Source of the DNA: Bactrocera neohumeralis
Lineage: Eukaryota; Arthropoda; Insecta; Diptera; Tephritidae
Assembly (NCBI RefSeq): GCF_024586455.1
Contig: NC_065922.1
Span: forward strand, 15,744,089-15,808,088
Direction of reading: 5' to 3'
Length of the DNA stretch: 64,000 nucleotides
Position numbers and translations under genes: made by a program. The notes under the pieces are model-generated. The model saw only the letters and a list, made by a program, of their open reading frames with translations. It made no database searches and was not told the DNA's origin. Below, piece after piece: positions 47,120 through 58,650 of this stretch. Within the stretch, counting starts at the first letter, position 1; every line of letters begins with the position of its first letter.

Positions 47120-47480
47120 GGAGAAGAGAGAATAATAAGGGATAAGAACCTCTCAACCAAACTCCCGAAACCGAATTCTCTTCATATTGGACTAAGCTGG
47201 CCGCTTTTGGGAGATTTTTTTCTCCTGACGGCATTAAGGGTTTGGCCTTATGAGAGCAGCTTATAGTAAGTTATTGTCCGTTAACCTAATATGAAGCAAA
47301 AGCTTTCTGGCCTTCAACTCTGGCTTGGGTAACGTTAGCGCTGGCTAACCGTAATTTGATAACGACCTTTTTCACTTGACGTTGTCGAAAGTGTCCCACG
47401 TTTACTCACCAGTAAGAACCCGCTTCAGAAATGGATCGATTTTTTTGCCATTCACCTTTTGTTACACCCATATATCGAGC
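47120..47480 (-). pseudogene. Mariner (Mos1-like) transposase fragment
   Basis: On the minus strand: KKIDPFLKRVLTGE then TWDTFDNVK and KRS, matching the mariner stretch around the first catalytic Asp (TGDEKW). That Asp codon is missing here (TG-E). Later PKPELKARKLLLHI, QKRPA and RFREFG follow, with stops between them. The middle and C-terminus are deleted. Confidence 0.7.
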
Positions 47481-47829
47481 TTCTTTTTATACTCAATATT
47501 ATTTTAATGATTACAAATGATTTTATGTTCAATGTTAGAACATTACTACGTCAACCATAGCTCTCTATGATTTCCCTTATTTTAACGATATTTTAGACAA
47601 TTGACCTTCCAAATCAGGGTAGTCTATGACATCAAAATTACCGGAACGGAATAGACCAAATATTATGAAAGGAAAATTATAAAATTCGTCGTTTTTTCAC
47701 TTTCACAATACTGCACCAAGAAATTACAAAACTGTTTGAGAATTTTTGAATTAGTAAGGAGTTTTACTTTTATAATGGAACTTGGTGTGCCTGATCTCAC
47801 TTATATTACGACGAATACAGATTACAAAA

Positions 47830-49350
47830 TCATCTATTGGAGGTCGATTGACCACAACACGAGCGGGATTGGATATATACCGAGAGTTGAAGAGGGAAGC
47901 GAGACGCATTTGCAGAAAAAAAAGAGAGAGGCCGAAATGCGTGAGTACAAAGAGCTTGAGAAGCTGGCCGACAGAGGTAATACTCTAAAATTCTACGAAA
48001 AGATGCGGCGACTAACAGAACCTTTCAAGATCGGAGCATGCTCTTGTAGAAACCCGGAGATGATCTAATGACTTATGCCCAGATCATACTGAAATTATGG
48101 AGGGAATACTTCTCCAGTCCACTGAATGGCAGTGAAAGCTTAATACCAGAGATGTTGAACACGATTCTCCAATCGATGACGATGAAGCAGACGTTCCATT
48201 GCCCGACCATGAAGAAGCAATTACCCGATTAAAGAACAAAGCGGCGGAGAGATGAATTGGCAGAGGAGCTATTCAAATACGGCTTCTTTGTAGAATATGG
48301 TCGGACCAAAGCATTCCCGATGATTAGAATTTAAGTGTGCTCTGCCCAATCCACAAAAGTGAAGACTTCTTAATCTGCGCCAACTACCGTAAGATAAGCC
48401 TCCTCAACATCGCATGATCCGCAGATCCTTGCTTGATAGATAGCGTATTGTGTGAAAAATTAAAGTCGACCGTCAACAAACTAATTAGACCCTGTCAGTG
48501 TGGCTTTATGCCTGGAAAATCTACAACTGACCAGATATTCACAATGCGCCCCTCAAGATCCGTGGAAAGAGGATCGACACACGACACTTCTTCGTTGATT
48601 TTAAAGCTACTTTTGACAGCAAGAAAAGGAGCTGGCTCTATGGCGCTATATTTGAATTTCGTATCTCCGCAAAACTAATACGGCTTTGTAAACTGGCGTT
48701 GAGCAATACCAAAAGCTCCGTCAGGTTTGGAAAGGACCTCTCCAAGCCGTTCGATATCAAGCAATGTTTCGACAAGATGACTAACTATCGTGCGAATTCT
48801 TCAATCTGCTGCAGGACATGTAGGACAAAATAATTGGATTTACCGAAATGAATAGAGAAAGTACAATCGTTTAGCGGAGTGTACAACTACCAGCGTTCGC
48901 CGATGACATCGATATCATTTGCCATAACAACCGTGTTGTTAGTTCTGCGAAGCAAATGGGTCTGGTCGTTAACGAAGGTAAAACTAAATATCGCCTGTTG
49001 TCAATGTTGACAGTCTTAACGTCGAAGTCGTAGATAATTTCGTCTATCTTGGAATCAGTATTAACAGCAACGTCAGCCTCGAAATCCAACGCAGAATAAC
49101 TTTTGCCAACAGGTGCCACTTCAAGTTGAGTAGGCGATTGAGAAGTAAAGTCCTCTCTCGACGAACAAAAATAAAACTCTATAAGTCACTCATTATTCTT
49201 GTTCTGCTATATGGTACAGAGATGACAACATCTGATGTGTCGGCATTACGAGTTTTCGAGAGAAAGGTTTTGCAGAAGATTTCTGTTCCTTTGCGATTTG
49301 ACAATCAGCAAAAGTACCAGTCAAATTTTGGTAAACGATCTAACAGATAA
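47830..49350 (+). mobile_element. Non-LTR retrotransposon RT, broken (copy in plus orientation)
   Basis: In order: YRELKREARRICRKK and EAEMREYKELEKLADRGN (linker before the RT), RPCQCGFMPGKSTTDQIF (RT motif), DTSSLILKLLLTARK-like remains, FADDIDII (the catalytic Y/F-A-D-D box, near 48,900), VVDNFVYLGISINSNVSLEI-like, then KVLSRRTKIKLYKSLIILVL and LYGTE. Several frameshifts and a deletion remove a working protein. It is the same family as the minus-strand copy at 50,740-52,050, but the two are independent truncations. The clade is not assigned. Confidence 0.8.
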
Positions 49351-50109
49351 CTGGTATATAACACATTCACTAGCATATCCAAACAGTCAAGGAATTCTGC
49401 ATATTGTTTATGAGACTTATGCCAATTTTTCGTTCGATTCACAACTGTTTAAGTTATGATAAAGTCATTTATTTTTCGGAATCCAATTTTTCAAAATTTC
49501 ATTATCTTAATTGTAATTTAATTAATTTCATCAGATTTCCATGAGACGTAACCGGTAATTTCGTAAACGTTTTTATCAGCAATTTATTATGTTAAATCTT
49601 ATTGGTGGAAGAATTGCACCATTACTCACTCTGCACTATGTACTCCCACACATATGTTTGTATGTTTGTATGTATTTATATTAAAATTTCATTCACATAC
49701 TTTCATGGCTATCCCGCATTGTCTTTCATCTGCCTTATTAATGAGATAATTTAATTTAATGCATTTGATTTTCAAAATATTTTTCGCATTTAAAACACGT
49801 CGAAAGTAAAACCGTTAGTGTGTTGAAAACGTAATGACACTACAAGCAATAATGGCGACTGTCAGAGAATATTGGTGACAATTTGTCTTCGCATTCGAAT
49901 CAATTAATTGTGCTTTAAATGCAAAAAACGTAAAATGTGCTAAATGGGTGGGAAAACGAGTCGTGAATTTCAATACAGTTCGTTCACATTGCAAACATTG
50001 CATTACATAATCTACTGCCTTTTTGAGTTTACTTGCTTAACATTGGCAATTTGATAAGGGCTTATCTGACAGCATGTCGGTACAGTTACTCGGCGATGTA
50101 TAGTTGTGA
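49351..50109. other. Intergenic upstream of tRNA-Ala
   Basis: AT-rich DNA with no coding frame. No external element is needed for the downstream tRNA gene, because its promoter is internal. Confidence 0.5.
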
Positions 50110-50181
50110 GGGGATGTAGCTCAGTGGTAGAGCGTTCGCTTTGCATGTGAAAGGCCCCGGGTTCAATCCCCGGCATCTCCA
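50110..50181 (+). tRNA. tRNA-Ala: tRNA-Ala (anticodon UGC)
   Basis: A complete cloverleaf can be folded: acceptor GGGGATG pairs with CATCTCC, followed by discriminator A; D arm GCTC/GAGC; anticodon arm TTCGC/GTGAA (one mismatched pair) around loop TTTGCAT with anticodon TGC; and T arm CCGGG/CCCGG with loop TTCAATC. The A box (TAGCTCAGTGG) and B box (GGTTCAATCCC) for RNA polymerase III are inside the gene. A T run at 50,192-50,196 serves as terminator. There is no intron and no encoded CCA, as expected for a nuclear eukaryotic tRNA. It decodes Ala codons ending in A. Confidence 0.96.
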
Positions 50182-50735
50182 GTCGAATTTATTTTTGTCT
50201 CAGCGTTTTATTAGTTTACAGAACTCTTTCGATTTACAAACTTGAGGTTAGAGTAGCAAAATTTTATTATTTCAAATATTATAGTAATCATCTTCCAAAA
50301 TTATAAAAGTATCTTCTTCTTTTTAGTAGAGAGCGCTGCGGATGAAGTGTTTTTTAATTTCCTACATAAGTAGTAAATGAAGAAGAGAAAGAGGTGGAGA
50401 GGGAGAGCGATTTCTTGCACACTTGGAGTCTTTTCTGAACATCATTGTGGACACTACGACTGCAATATATCTCATGCCCGGAACCACTACCATTTCGGCA
50501 TCAAAGTGTCGGACTAAAACTTCTCTGCCATAAGAGAAAGAAACATGTCTAAATTTTTTATTATTTACATTTTAATTCTAAAGATAAGTAAATAGAGATG
50601 ATTTGAAGTTATCTACTGAAGCTTGATCGCTTGATTAATATTACAATTTATTTTAAACTTTAAAGCAACTAAAGTGTATAAGATATATAAGTGTTTTGAC
50701 AGAGTTCTCATTTACGCGTCAGCTGTTTCCTCTTT
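50182..50735. other. Intergenic after tRNA-Ala
   Basis: No coding frame or repeat was recognised before the non-LTR fragment. Confidence 0.45.
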
Positions 50736-50739
50736 TCAC

Positions 50740-52050
50740 GACCAAACACCAATTCAAAGGCAAGGTTTTCTCCACTTCATCTTTCTAAATGACCATAAAT
50801 CTTTCGCAGAACCTTTCTCTCGAAAACTCGTAAAGTCGTCTCATCGCATGTTGTCATCGTCTATGGCTCTGCATCATATAGCAGGATGGGGATGATGAGT
50901 GACTTGTAGAGTTTGGTCTTTGTTCGTCGAGAGAGGATTTTACTTCTATCTACAGCCTACTCAGTCCGAAGTAGCACGTGCTGGCAAAAGTTATTCTGCG
51001 TTAGATGTCGAGGCTAGTGTTGTTGTTGGTATTAACGCTGGATCCAACATAAACGAAATTATCTATGACTTCGAAGTTATGACTATAAAGAGTAACGTGG
51101 GAGCCAAGTCGTGAATGCAACGACTGTTTGTTTGACCCATTTGCTTCGCTTCCTTATACAGTTTGAAGAAAGCTGAACTAACAGCGCGGTTGTTAAGGCC
51201 AATGATATCAATATCATCAGCATACGCCAGTAGTGTCTTATAGAAGATTGCATCTTCTCTGTTCAGATCTGCAGCTCGAATTATTTTCTCCAACAGTAGA
51301 TTGAAGAGGCCGTACAATAGGGAGTCGCTTTGTTCGAAACCTCGTTTGGTATCGAACGGCTCAGAGAGAGCTTTTGGTATTTCTCAAAGTCAGTTTACAC
51401 AGCCGTATTAGTTCAGTTTGGGATACCAAATTCAGACATAGCGATCAGCTTTTTTTTCGTGCTGTCAAAAGCAGCTTTGAGAACGACGAAAGTTGGTGTG
51501 TGTCGATCATCTTTTGCGCTCGATAGAACCTTAAATGCGATATTGAGGAGTCTTATCCCACGGGAGTTGGCGCAGATTGTGAGGTTTCCTTTTTTATGGA
51601 TTAGGCCGACAATATTTGAAAAGGTCGGCTGACAATCCATCGGCCCCCGTCGCTGTGTTGTTCCTCAGACGGGTAATTGCTATTCGTACTTCTTCATGGG
51701 CGGGCAATGGAAAGTCTGCTCCATCGTCATCAATTGGGGAGTCGTCTCCCGGTGACATATTTTGATTCAGTATGATCAGTCACTAGAGCAGTGGGTTCTC
51801 CGGTTTTGAAACCTTCTGTTAGTTGCCGTACTTTTTCGTGGAACTCGCAAGCATTATGCCTGTAGGCCAACTTGTCAAGCTCTTCGTACTCTCGTATTTC
51901 GGCCTCTCTCTTTTTTTGCCTGCAAATGCGTCTCGCTTGCCTCTTCAACTCAGGGTATCTATACCATTCCGCACGTGTTTTGGTCGATTGTAACGTGCAC
52001 AGTCTGTTTTCTCATCACTGCGACACGACACTCCTCATCGTACCAGCTGT
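50740..52050 (-). mobile_element. Non-LTR retrotransposon RT, broken (minus orientation)
   Basis: The minus strand gives KRQARRICRQKKREAEIREY, GLIHKKGNLTICANSRGIRL and LLNIAFKVLSS, VLKAAFDSTKKKLIAMSEFG, FNLLLEKIIRAADLNREDAI, LLAYADDIDIIGLNNRAVSS with an intact YADD catalytic box, then SRRTKTKLYKSLIIPILLY and RVFERKVLRKIYG. Frame breaks separate the parts. It is less decayed around the RT core than the plus-strand relative at 47,830-49,350. The two face each other across the tRNA-Ala gene. Confidence 0.85.
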
Positions 52051-52752
52051 TCTTTTGCCTTTTCCGGAAATCAATGGCTTCCCACAGTTCTCCGAGAAGG
52101 AGTCTGAAATCTTAATTTAAAATTTTTCCTGTTTACCAATGAGTCTGCTTTAGACTCTATTTAAGATTATATTTTTTTCAAAGCAATGAAGTTATTTAAA
52201 ATTCGTCTCTATGGTGATGAGAAGAAATAAGAAATACATGATTTCGAAAATAATATTTTTTTCTTTTATTTGCTAAAATTTTGAACGCTATCGAACCATT
52301 AAGCCCACTATGCTAAATGAAAACCTCACAAAAACCGTGTTTTATTATCCAACTAACACCCAGATAATTATGTAGCCAAATATGTGTAAGAAAAATAAGT
52401 GTTTTTGCTATGCGGAAATGTCATATTCAAGCCGTAACTCGGCCCTGCCAGATGATTTGCAGAAAAACTGTAGAAAAATCCGTGTATATGTGTATGTCTG
52501 TATGTATTGGTATGCCGTTACCTATTGAAAACGCACCCAACTTCATTTCATTTTCAAATGCAATGCCAAATTTTGTGCCATTTTTTCAACAAACAATTGA
52601 CAGTGTTCAGATAAAAATGTATAGGAAGAAGAAGAAGAAAAGATATTGCGAATTTTATGCTTTTGAATGTATTGTTTATTTTAGAGACGGTAGTTTTAAA
52701 TGCAATAAATATGCTTAACAAAACTATTCGAAATTATTTATGCGCAAAAATT

Positions 52753-52792
<40 letters not shown>

Positions 52793-53610
52793 CGCAAGCG
52801 CATATGAAAAGTCAACAAATGAGCGTAAAATGATCATCGCCGAGTGTTTGCATTGCGTTATGACAGCTTAAAAGCACACATGCACCTGCACCTATACACA
52901 CACAAACACATGTGTAAATATATTCGCATATTTATTTATGTGTGTGATCATTGAATAAGTTGTTTAGCTGCCAACTTTGGGTCCATCGAGAAGTCGTTGA
53001 CGACTTTAAGCAGCTTTGGGCAGCTCCACTGGCCCACTGGCATACAGATTAATATATGAATGTATGTACAGGTATATGCTAGGTATGTTGGTGCATATGC
53101 TGCTATCTACTTAACGGTAATGCATTGTTGACTTTTAGTTTATTTCAGCAGCTGTTAGATTTCATGTTTGCTGTCTTTTGTTTGTTTTTTTTTTGCAAAT
53201 TTTTAAATAATAAAACTTTTCATTTTTGGCTGCGTCGCCGCGTCACGTGTTTCGTCAGGGATTACGTTTTCTATTAAAAAATGTTTTATGATTATTCTTA
53301 ATATTCAACAACCTTTTCATATATTTTCTGAAGCGGTAAAACTAAAAGACAAAACACTGCTAGCTCTTTTCCGGTACGTGCCTGATGTCACTTTCGATTC
53401 ATAAATGGTTTGTGGAGCTTCGGTTTTAATTTTTTAATATACCTGCTAGCCGTTAAAAAAAACTTCAAATTTTTGTTGTGTCGAAGTAGACCGATAGGTA
53501 CACTAAACGACGCCAAATGTTTCCCCGCTCTTTTGACGTTTTTCAACGATCCAAAAACGAGTCCAAATCATTAAGATTTTATACTAAAATTCCGAGTCAG
53601 ATCAACAACT
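52051..53610. other. Intergenic, includes a (GT)n microsatellite
   Basis: Has a GT run at about 52,752-52,790 and GC-richer single-copy-like DNA at 52,840-53,260. No gene is supported. Confidence 0.5.
52752..52790. repeat. (GT)n microsatellite
   Basis: A nearly uninterrupted run of about 17-18 GT units. Confidence 0.9.
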
Positions 53611-53660
53611 GAGCCTCTAGTGGAAAATGTGAATCCACAGGCACAGTACAAAATATTCCT

Positions 53661-54575
53661 GTGACAGTGAGACAAAGAAGTGCCCATAGTGTCGAGAATA
53701 TTGCTGCCGCTGGCGCATCAATTGAGGAAGCACCAAATCAGTCTCTCACACGTCGTTCTCAAGCGTTGGGCATCTCTGTGACATCGTTGTGGCGGATTTT
53801 GCGAAAAGATCTTAGCCTACATCTTCACAAGATCAAATTGACGCAAGAACTGAAGCCGCTTGACTACCAGAGTCGTCGTATGTTCGTGAATTCGGCCGAG
53901 CAACAACTTGAAAATGATCTGGATTTTCATCGAAAAATCATCTTCAGCGATGAGGCTCATTTCTGGCTGAATGGCTTCGTCAATAAGCAAAATATGCGTT
54001 ATTTGTCATGCAGCAATCCCCACCTATTCCAAGAGTCACCGTTGCATCCCGAAAAAATTATGGTTTGGTGCGGATTATGGGCCGGCGGTGCCATTAGGCC
54101 GTACTTCTTCCGTGATGATCAAGACCGGCGCGTTACTGTGAATAGGAATCGCTACCTTTCAAAGATAACCGAATATTTTTCGGCCGAATTGGATGATATG
54201 TACTTGGACAATATGTGGCCCCAACAGGACGGCGCCGCAAGCCACACAACGAACGTCAGAATCGATTTATTGAAAACCAAATTTGGTGATCGTATTATCT
54301 CACGAAATGGCCCAGTCAATTGGCCGGCTCGGTCGTGCGATTTGTCGCCGTTAGATTATTTCCTGTGGGGCTACGTCAAGTCTATGGTCTATGCCAACAA
54401 GCCGGCGATGATTGATGAATTTCGTACGAATATCGAACGTGAAATTGCAACAGTATCGGCCGATTTATTCTTAAAAAGCGTCGAAAATTGGGTGCAGCGT
54501 TTGGACTTCTGCAAGCGTGTCTGTGGTGGCCATGCAAAAGAAGTTGAGTTCCATACAAAATTGTATCGATTGTAA
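53661..54575 (+). pseudogene. DD41D (rosa-like) mariner transposase, nearly complete but 5' truncated
   Basis: The open frame runs without a stop for 304 codons from 53,661 (open from 53,613, no ATG): IEEAPNQSLTRRSQALGIS and VTSLWRILRKDLSLH (second helix-turn-helix), KIIFSDEAHFWLNG (first Asp), WCGLWAGGAIRPYFFRD, MWPQQDGAASHTT (second Asp) and RSCDLSPLDYFLWGY (third Asp, 41 residues after the second), ending HTKLYRL. All three catalytic Asp are present. The first DNA-binding domain and the left terminal repeat are missing, so the copy cannot move itself. It is the best preserved mariner in the window and a different subfamily from the copy at 28.7 kb. Confidence 0.85.
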
Positions 54576-54650
54576 TTTCACAGGAATAAAGAATTTTATT
54601 AATATCTCAACCCGTTTCTGTTTTATATAAAAATTTATAGCGCTCTTATT
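54576..54650 (+). repeat. 3' UTR and right end of the 53.6-kb mariner
   Basis: AATAAAGAATTTTATT follows the stop codon. The sequence then continues to agcgctcttattgaaaaaccca, which looks like the element's right end. I found no matching left end upstream. Confidence 0.5.
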
Positions 54651-54790
54651 GAAAAACCCATTATATGCCAGACAGATATCAGCGGTGGCGACAAATGAGC
54701 AGCATTGTAAGGAGAAAAGGACTTTTAGATCAATATCTCAAAAACTGAGGGACTTGTTCGAGTAAAATGCGTTCGAAAAATAACCTTGTC
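54650..54790 (+). repeat. Dispersed repeat, short 3' copy
   Basis: Shares caaatgagcagc, agaaaagga, atatctcaaaaactgaggga and the following bases with the end of the 34,490-35,000 repeat. It lies directly against the mariner end. Confidence 0.6.
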
Positions 54791-56086
54791 GTTTTCCAAA
54801 GTGTGTATTGAGAAAATGTTTTAATTACAAAAAATACATCATTTGGTTAAAGCTGGCATTTATTTAATACTTGATCGATATTCCACAGGAAGCGGCCTCC
54901 AGGAGTGCTTAACACTCATTTCCTCATTTTCCTCTTTTTGACCAAACACGCCTCAAGCGGTTGAACAATACAAAAGTTGACTGAACTGTAAATACTACAT
55001 TGTTCCCATCACGGTTAATGTTCTTCTACATCCAAAGCAATCTTTTTCAAAGCGGTTTGAGTTTGCTTGATTTTTCAAGGTAAGTTTTTGAAAATAGGGA
55101 TTTCATGATAGTACTGCTACATTTGATGACACATCTCTGGAATCTGTCCCTTATTGTATTTAGTCTAATCTCTTTTTAAACGAAATTTGTTTAGCTTCTC
55201 TCAGACTGAGCATTGGTTTCTTAAAAAAACTTAATAATAGCTGTGTTCACACTTTTATATGTCACGTGATTCCTTCCTCTTCCTGGCTTGTTATCAACAT
55301 TTCTAGTTTGTCCATAATGCTCATAACACCTCTTCTCAAATTTACAACTCGTTTGAAAATAATTTTCTCTTAGGTTGCTTTGTTAGAACGGCTGCTTCAA
55401 AACGTTTCTTATACAGTGTTCGCACCTGAACATGTCTTAATTGCAAAAAAATAAAAACAGCTTTTCGCGAATTGATCGTATCGTATGCAGAAGGTACTCT
55501 TATTTCAACATTATCCTTTTTACTGAGAAATTGTTGGATATACCATATACCAGGCTTTACTAAACTTGCCCATAAATAAAAAAAGATTGAGTTCTAGTTG
55601 AAAACAGTTCTAATAATAAAAACATTAATCTATAAAAGTCCTAAACCTTCACACAAAAACACTTGTATACATAAAAAGGACGTATGAAAACTTGTCTGTA
55701 ATTAGAACTTAGTAAAAGGGCTCTACCGAATCTACCGTCATCAAAATGATTGGGCTTTACAAGTATCGCTGTAGACCTGTGTAGTCTATATTTCATCTAA
55801 TAGTCACAAAATGTGAAACATTTTCAAAATTACTGAAATCTGTCGAAAGAAAGACATTTTTATTTACATTCTCTGAAAACTACTCGATATCATTATCGAG
55901 GGAAATTTTCGGTTAAAAATTTTGGATCTTTAATCTTTGGATCGCTGATTTGTAAATTTACAGAATTTACAAGCAACACTGGTAATGTCACGGCAAAAGG
56001 TTCTCCAGTTTTAAAATATTTCTTTAAGGAGGGAACTTTCTCTTATCTAAGACATAGACCAATTCCAAGGGTTTCAAGTCGATTTG
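54791..56086. other. Intergenic, no gene supported
   Basis: AT-rich, with only short frames and no recognisable repeat. Confidence 0.4.
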
Positions 56087-56090
56087 TTAA

Positions 56091-56736
56091 GGTAATAGTC
56101 TGGTAACTTATGCCTATTTTTATGACTTCTTTGGAGGGTGGTTTTTTATAGGAAAATAAAAATGAATTATCTTGAATATTTAGAGTGTTTTTATTTACAT
56201 TTACAAAAATTTAATACTTTATTACTATTATTATTGTCACTCGAAGTTGGCACCTCAAAAAAAAATGCACGTGGGTGGCCCCCACCCCCCATTCTTAATC
56301 TATAGACATGTCGTTCTGGTCGGAACTACTAAACTAAATAACAAAATGGCGGACTTTGAAAAAAGTCCTTTTATTTTAGCAAAGAAAGGGTTGTAATATA
56401 AAAAGTTAAGAATGAAAAAAATTCTCGTTAGTACCGGCGAGTGTACGAGTGACGATAAGTGTGTAGAACAGCCTGTTAAAATTTGAAAGCAATCGGTTCA
56501 GTGAAAAAAGCGTTAGGGCCCGAGCCAACCAGAAAAACAATGTTTTGAAAAAAACGCGTTTAAAGTTCAAGAACTCCGAGAGAGAGGACTCTGAGGGCTC
56601 TAGGAAACTCGTTATAACTCCCGAAATATTTCGAATTTCTGTCTGAAATTTTCACAGTATATTCTCAAGACATTGTACTTTCAAATTAAGCAAAAAAAAT
56701 TTCGATTGTTTGAACCCAAGTTACCAGACTACTACC
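56091..56736. mobile_element. 646-bp MITE with TTAA target duplication
   Basis: The 19-bp ends GGTAATAGTCTGGTAACTT and, inverted, GGTAGTAGTCTGGTAACTT differ by one base. TTAA lies immediately outside both ends (56,087-56,090 and 56,737-56,740). There is no coding frame. TTAA duplications are characteristic of piggyBac-type elements; the end sequence itself I do not recognise, so the class is inference. Confidence 0.75.
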
Positions 56737-56740
56737 TTAA

Positions 56741-57635
56741 GAAATATTTCATTTGACTTCCAATAGATATAATTAAAATAAAAAAAAAATATTATTTGAC
56801 TTCCTTCCTTCTTCACCTATTTGCTTTTCTTACTTGTTAGTAGTATGTCAAGACTTAATAACACCAACTTTGCAGCTATTCAACCTAACCTAATTAACAT
56901 CATTATTATGAGCATATAGCAAACATATTTACATTCACACAAAACTACTTTATTTATAATTATTTTGTTTACTTCTTTAGTTTGCACTTGAATTTGAATT
57001 TTATTTTCGTTTTTTAAGTCTAATTTGAACTATTTGCTTTTTTGTTGTTATTATTTTATTATTATTATTTATTATGCGTTTTTATTTGTGTTTTCACACT
57101 GTGTGATTTTTGGAAGTTATTTACTTTTTTTACCTTTCCGTTTTTCTATGACATTTTTCGCATTTCATTTGTCTTTTTTATTAGTTTATTTACTTTTACG
57201 CTTCTACGCACACTTCAAGCGCATGATGCCATTAACGCAGCCAACGCAGTCGACGCATTGCTAAGTACGGGCATTTACATAGTGATTATACATATGTTTA
57301 TGTACATATGTACACATAGTTATATGTATGTATGTGACCACATGTTTTTGCTGAAGGTCAAGTTTATCTGAGCAATTATTATTTTTATTATTTTTGCCTT
57401 TAATTTTTGCAATTACCAAAGACGAACTTAACGGCACATCTGCGTAATTATTTTTGATATTACTTTAGGTAACTCACTTAAGTTAATTTAATTATAAATT
57501 ATTTTATTTTTATATAAATGTCAATGACAATTCTGATAATTAGCTGACATCTGTTAAATTAGCTTTCAAACCGCATCAATGGCTAAGAATGGTTGAAATG
57601 GAGCTTGCTTACTTGCCGTTACTCTTTAGGGAGTG
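56741..57635. other. Intergenic, no gene supported
   Basis: T-rich. The plus frames of 79-109 codons at 57,025-57,371 are Phe/Tyr/Leu-rich by composition. An isolated aacctaacctaa lies at 56,882-56,893. Confidence 0.45.
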
Positions 57636-57639
57636 AGTT

Positions 57640-58650
57640 TGACAAACCTATTTTTGGGTTGTGACCTGCGGCCATACCAGTCTTAACACAAAGACACACG
57701 TTGCTATTGATAGCGCTTTTTGACCAGCGTTGAACGCACTTAAAGAGTTCAAGGCTAGTAGCGTCACTCTGTTATCTGAGTAGATGGTCACTTCTCTGAA
57801 GGAGGCTGCACTCCGGAGCAGTAAATCTACTACTACCTTAATGGCTGCAACCTCGGCCTGGAAGAGACTGCAATAGTCAGGAAGTCTAAAGCTGGATTTG
57901 ATAGAGAGCTCCTGAGTGAGTTCGGTTTGGCGACTCCATGATCCAGTGATCCGGTAGGAAGTCAAAGTGAGAATTTAGACACGTGTGCTTTTAGGAACCT
58001 AGACTCTGTGAGTCCGATGGCAACTATCTCAGGCATACACCTTCCGACGATGTTTACGGGCAATATTTGTCGACTATGGTGTCGTAGAGCCATAAGACCA
58101 GTCTCGGTGAGAGACCCCACCTTTCCCCAATGGCTCCTCTACAGCAGTATAAGGCAATCGATGCCTTTTTTGCTCTCTCTTCAATATTTGTCTCCCATGA
58201 AAGCTTCCTATCCAAAATGAGCGCTTCCATTTGCGGCAGCGGTGCCACCGGGATCTTGTAGCTTTTAGTAAATAAAACTATTTCAGTCTTATTTGGGTTG
58301 ATGACGAGATCGTTTACCACCACGATCTTCAAGTTTTTTAAGCAGGTTGTCAACCACCAGGATCCATTGAAGAGGAAACGGAACTCCACCTTGTGGTATT
58401 CCCCTACTCACATTTCGCCCCTTTCAAACATTCTGTCGAAGAGAGGACTGAAAATAAAGTGTTTGAGGTTTGATTCAACTACAAGACCATCCAGAGCAGT
58501 TACTACTGCTTCCGGAAGGACGTTGATGAAAGCTCCCTCTATATCTCCATCAGCGAATTCCTTAACCCTAATGGCTTTCTCAAGCCATGACACGATGGAG
58601 TGCAGGGCAGTATCCACTGACTTGCCTTTGAAATAAGCATGTTGCGCTCC
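57640..58650 (-). mobile_element. Non-LTR retrotransposon RT end and RNase H, broken
   Basis: On the minus strand: ADGDIEGAFINVLPEAVVTA and LDGLVVESNLKHFI (RT), VINPNKTEIVLFTKSYKIP, ILDRKLSWETNIEERAKKAS, IALYCCRGAIGERWGLSPR and LVLWLYDTIV (thumb), then SFRLPDYCSLFQAEVAAIKV with the RNase H Glu and REVTIYSDNRVTLLALNSLS with an RNase H Asp. Frameshifts separate the pieces. It is the same family as 37,503-39,190. Confidence 0.8.

Noticed and set aside
57025..57371. Plus-strand frames of 79 and 109 codons
   Set aside because: Phe/Tyr/Leu-rich by T-rich composition; no signal or motif.
58298..58636. 112-codon plus-strand frame
   Set aside because: It is antisense to the reverse transcriptase remains on the minus strand.
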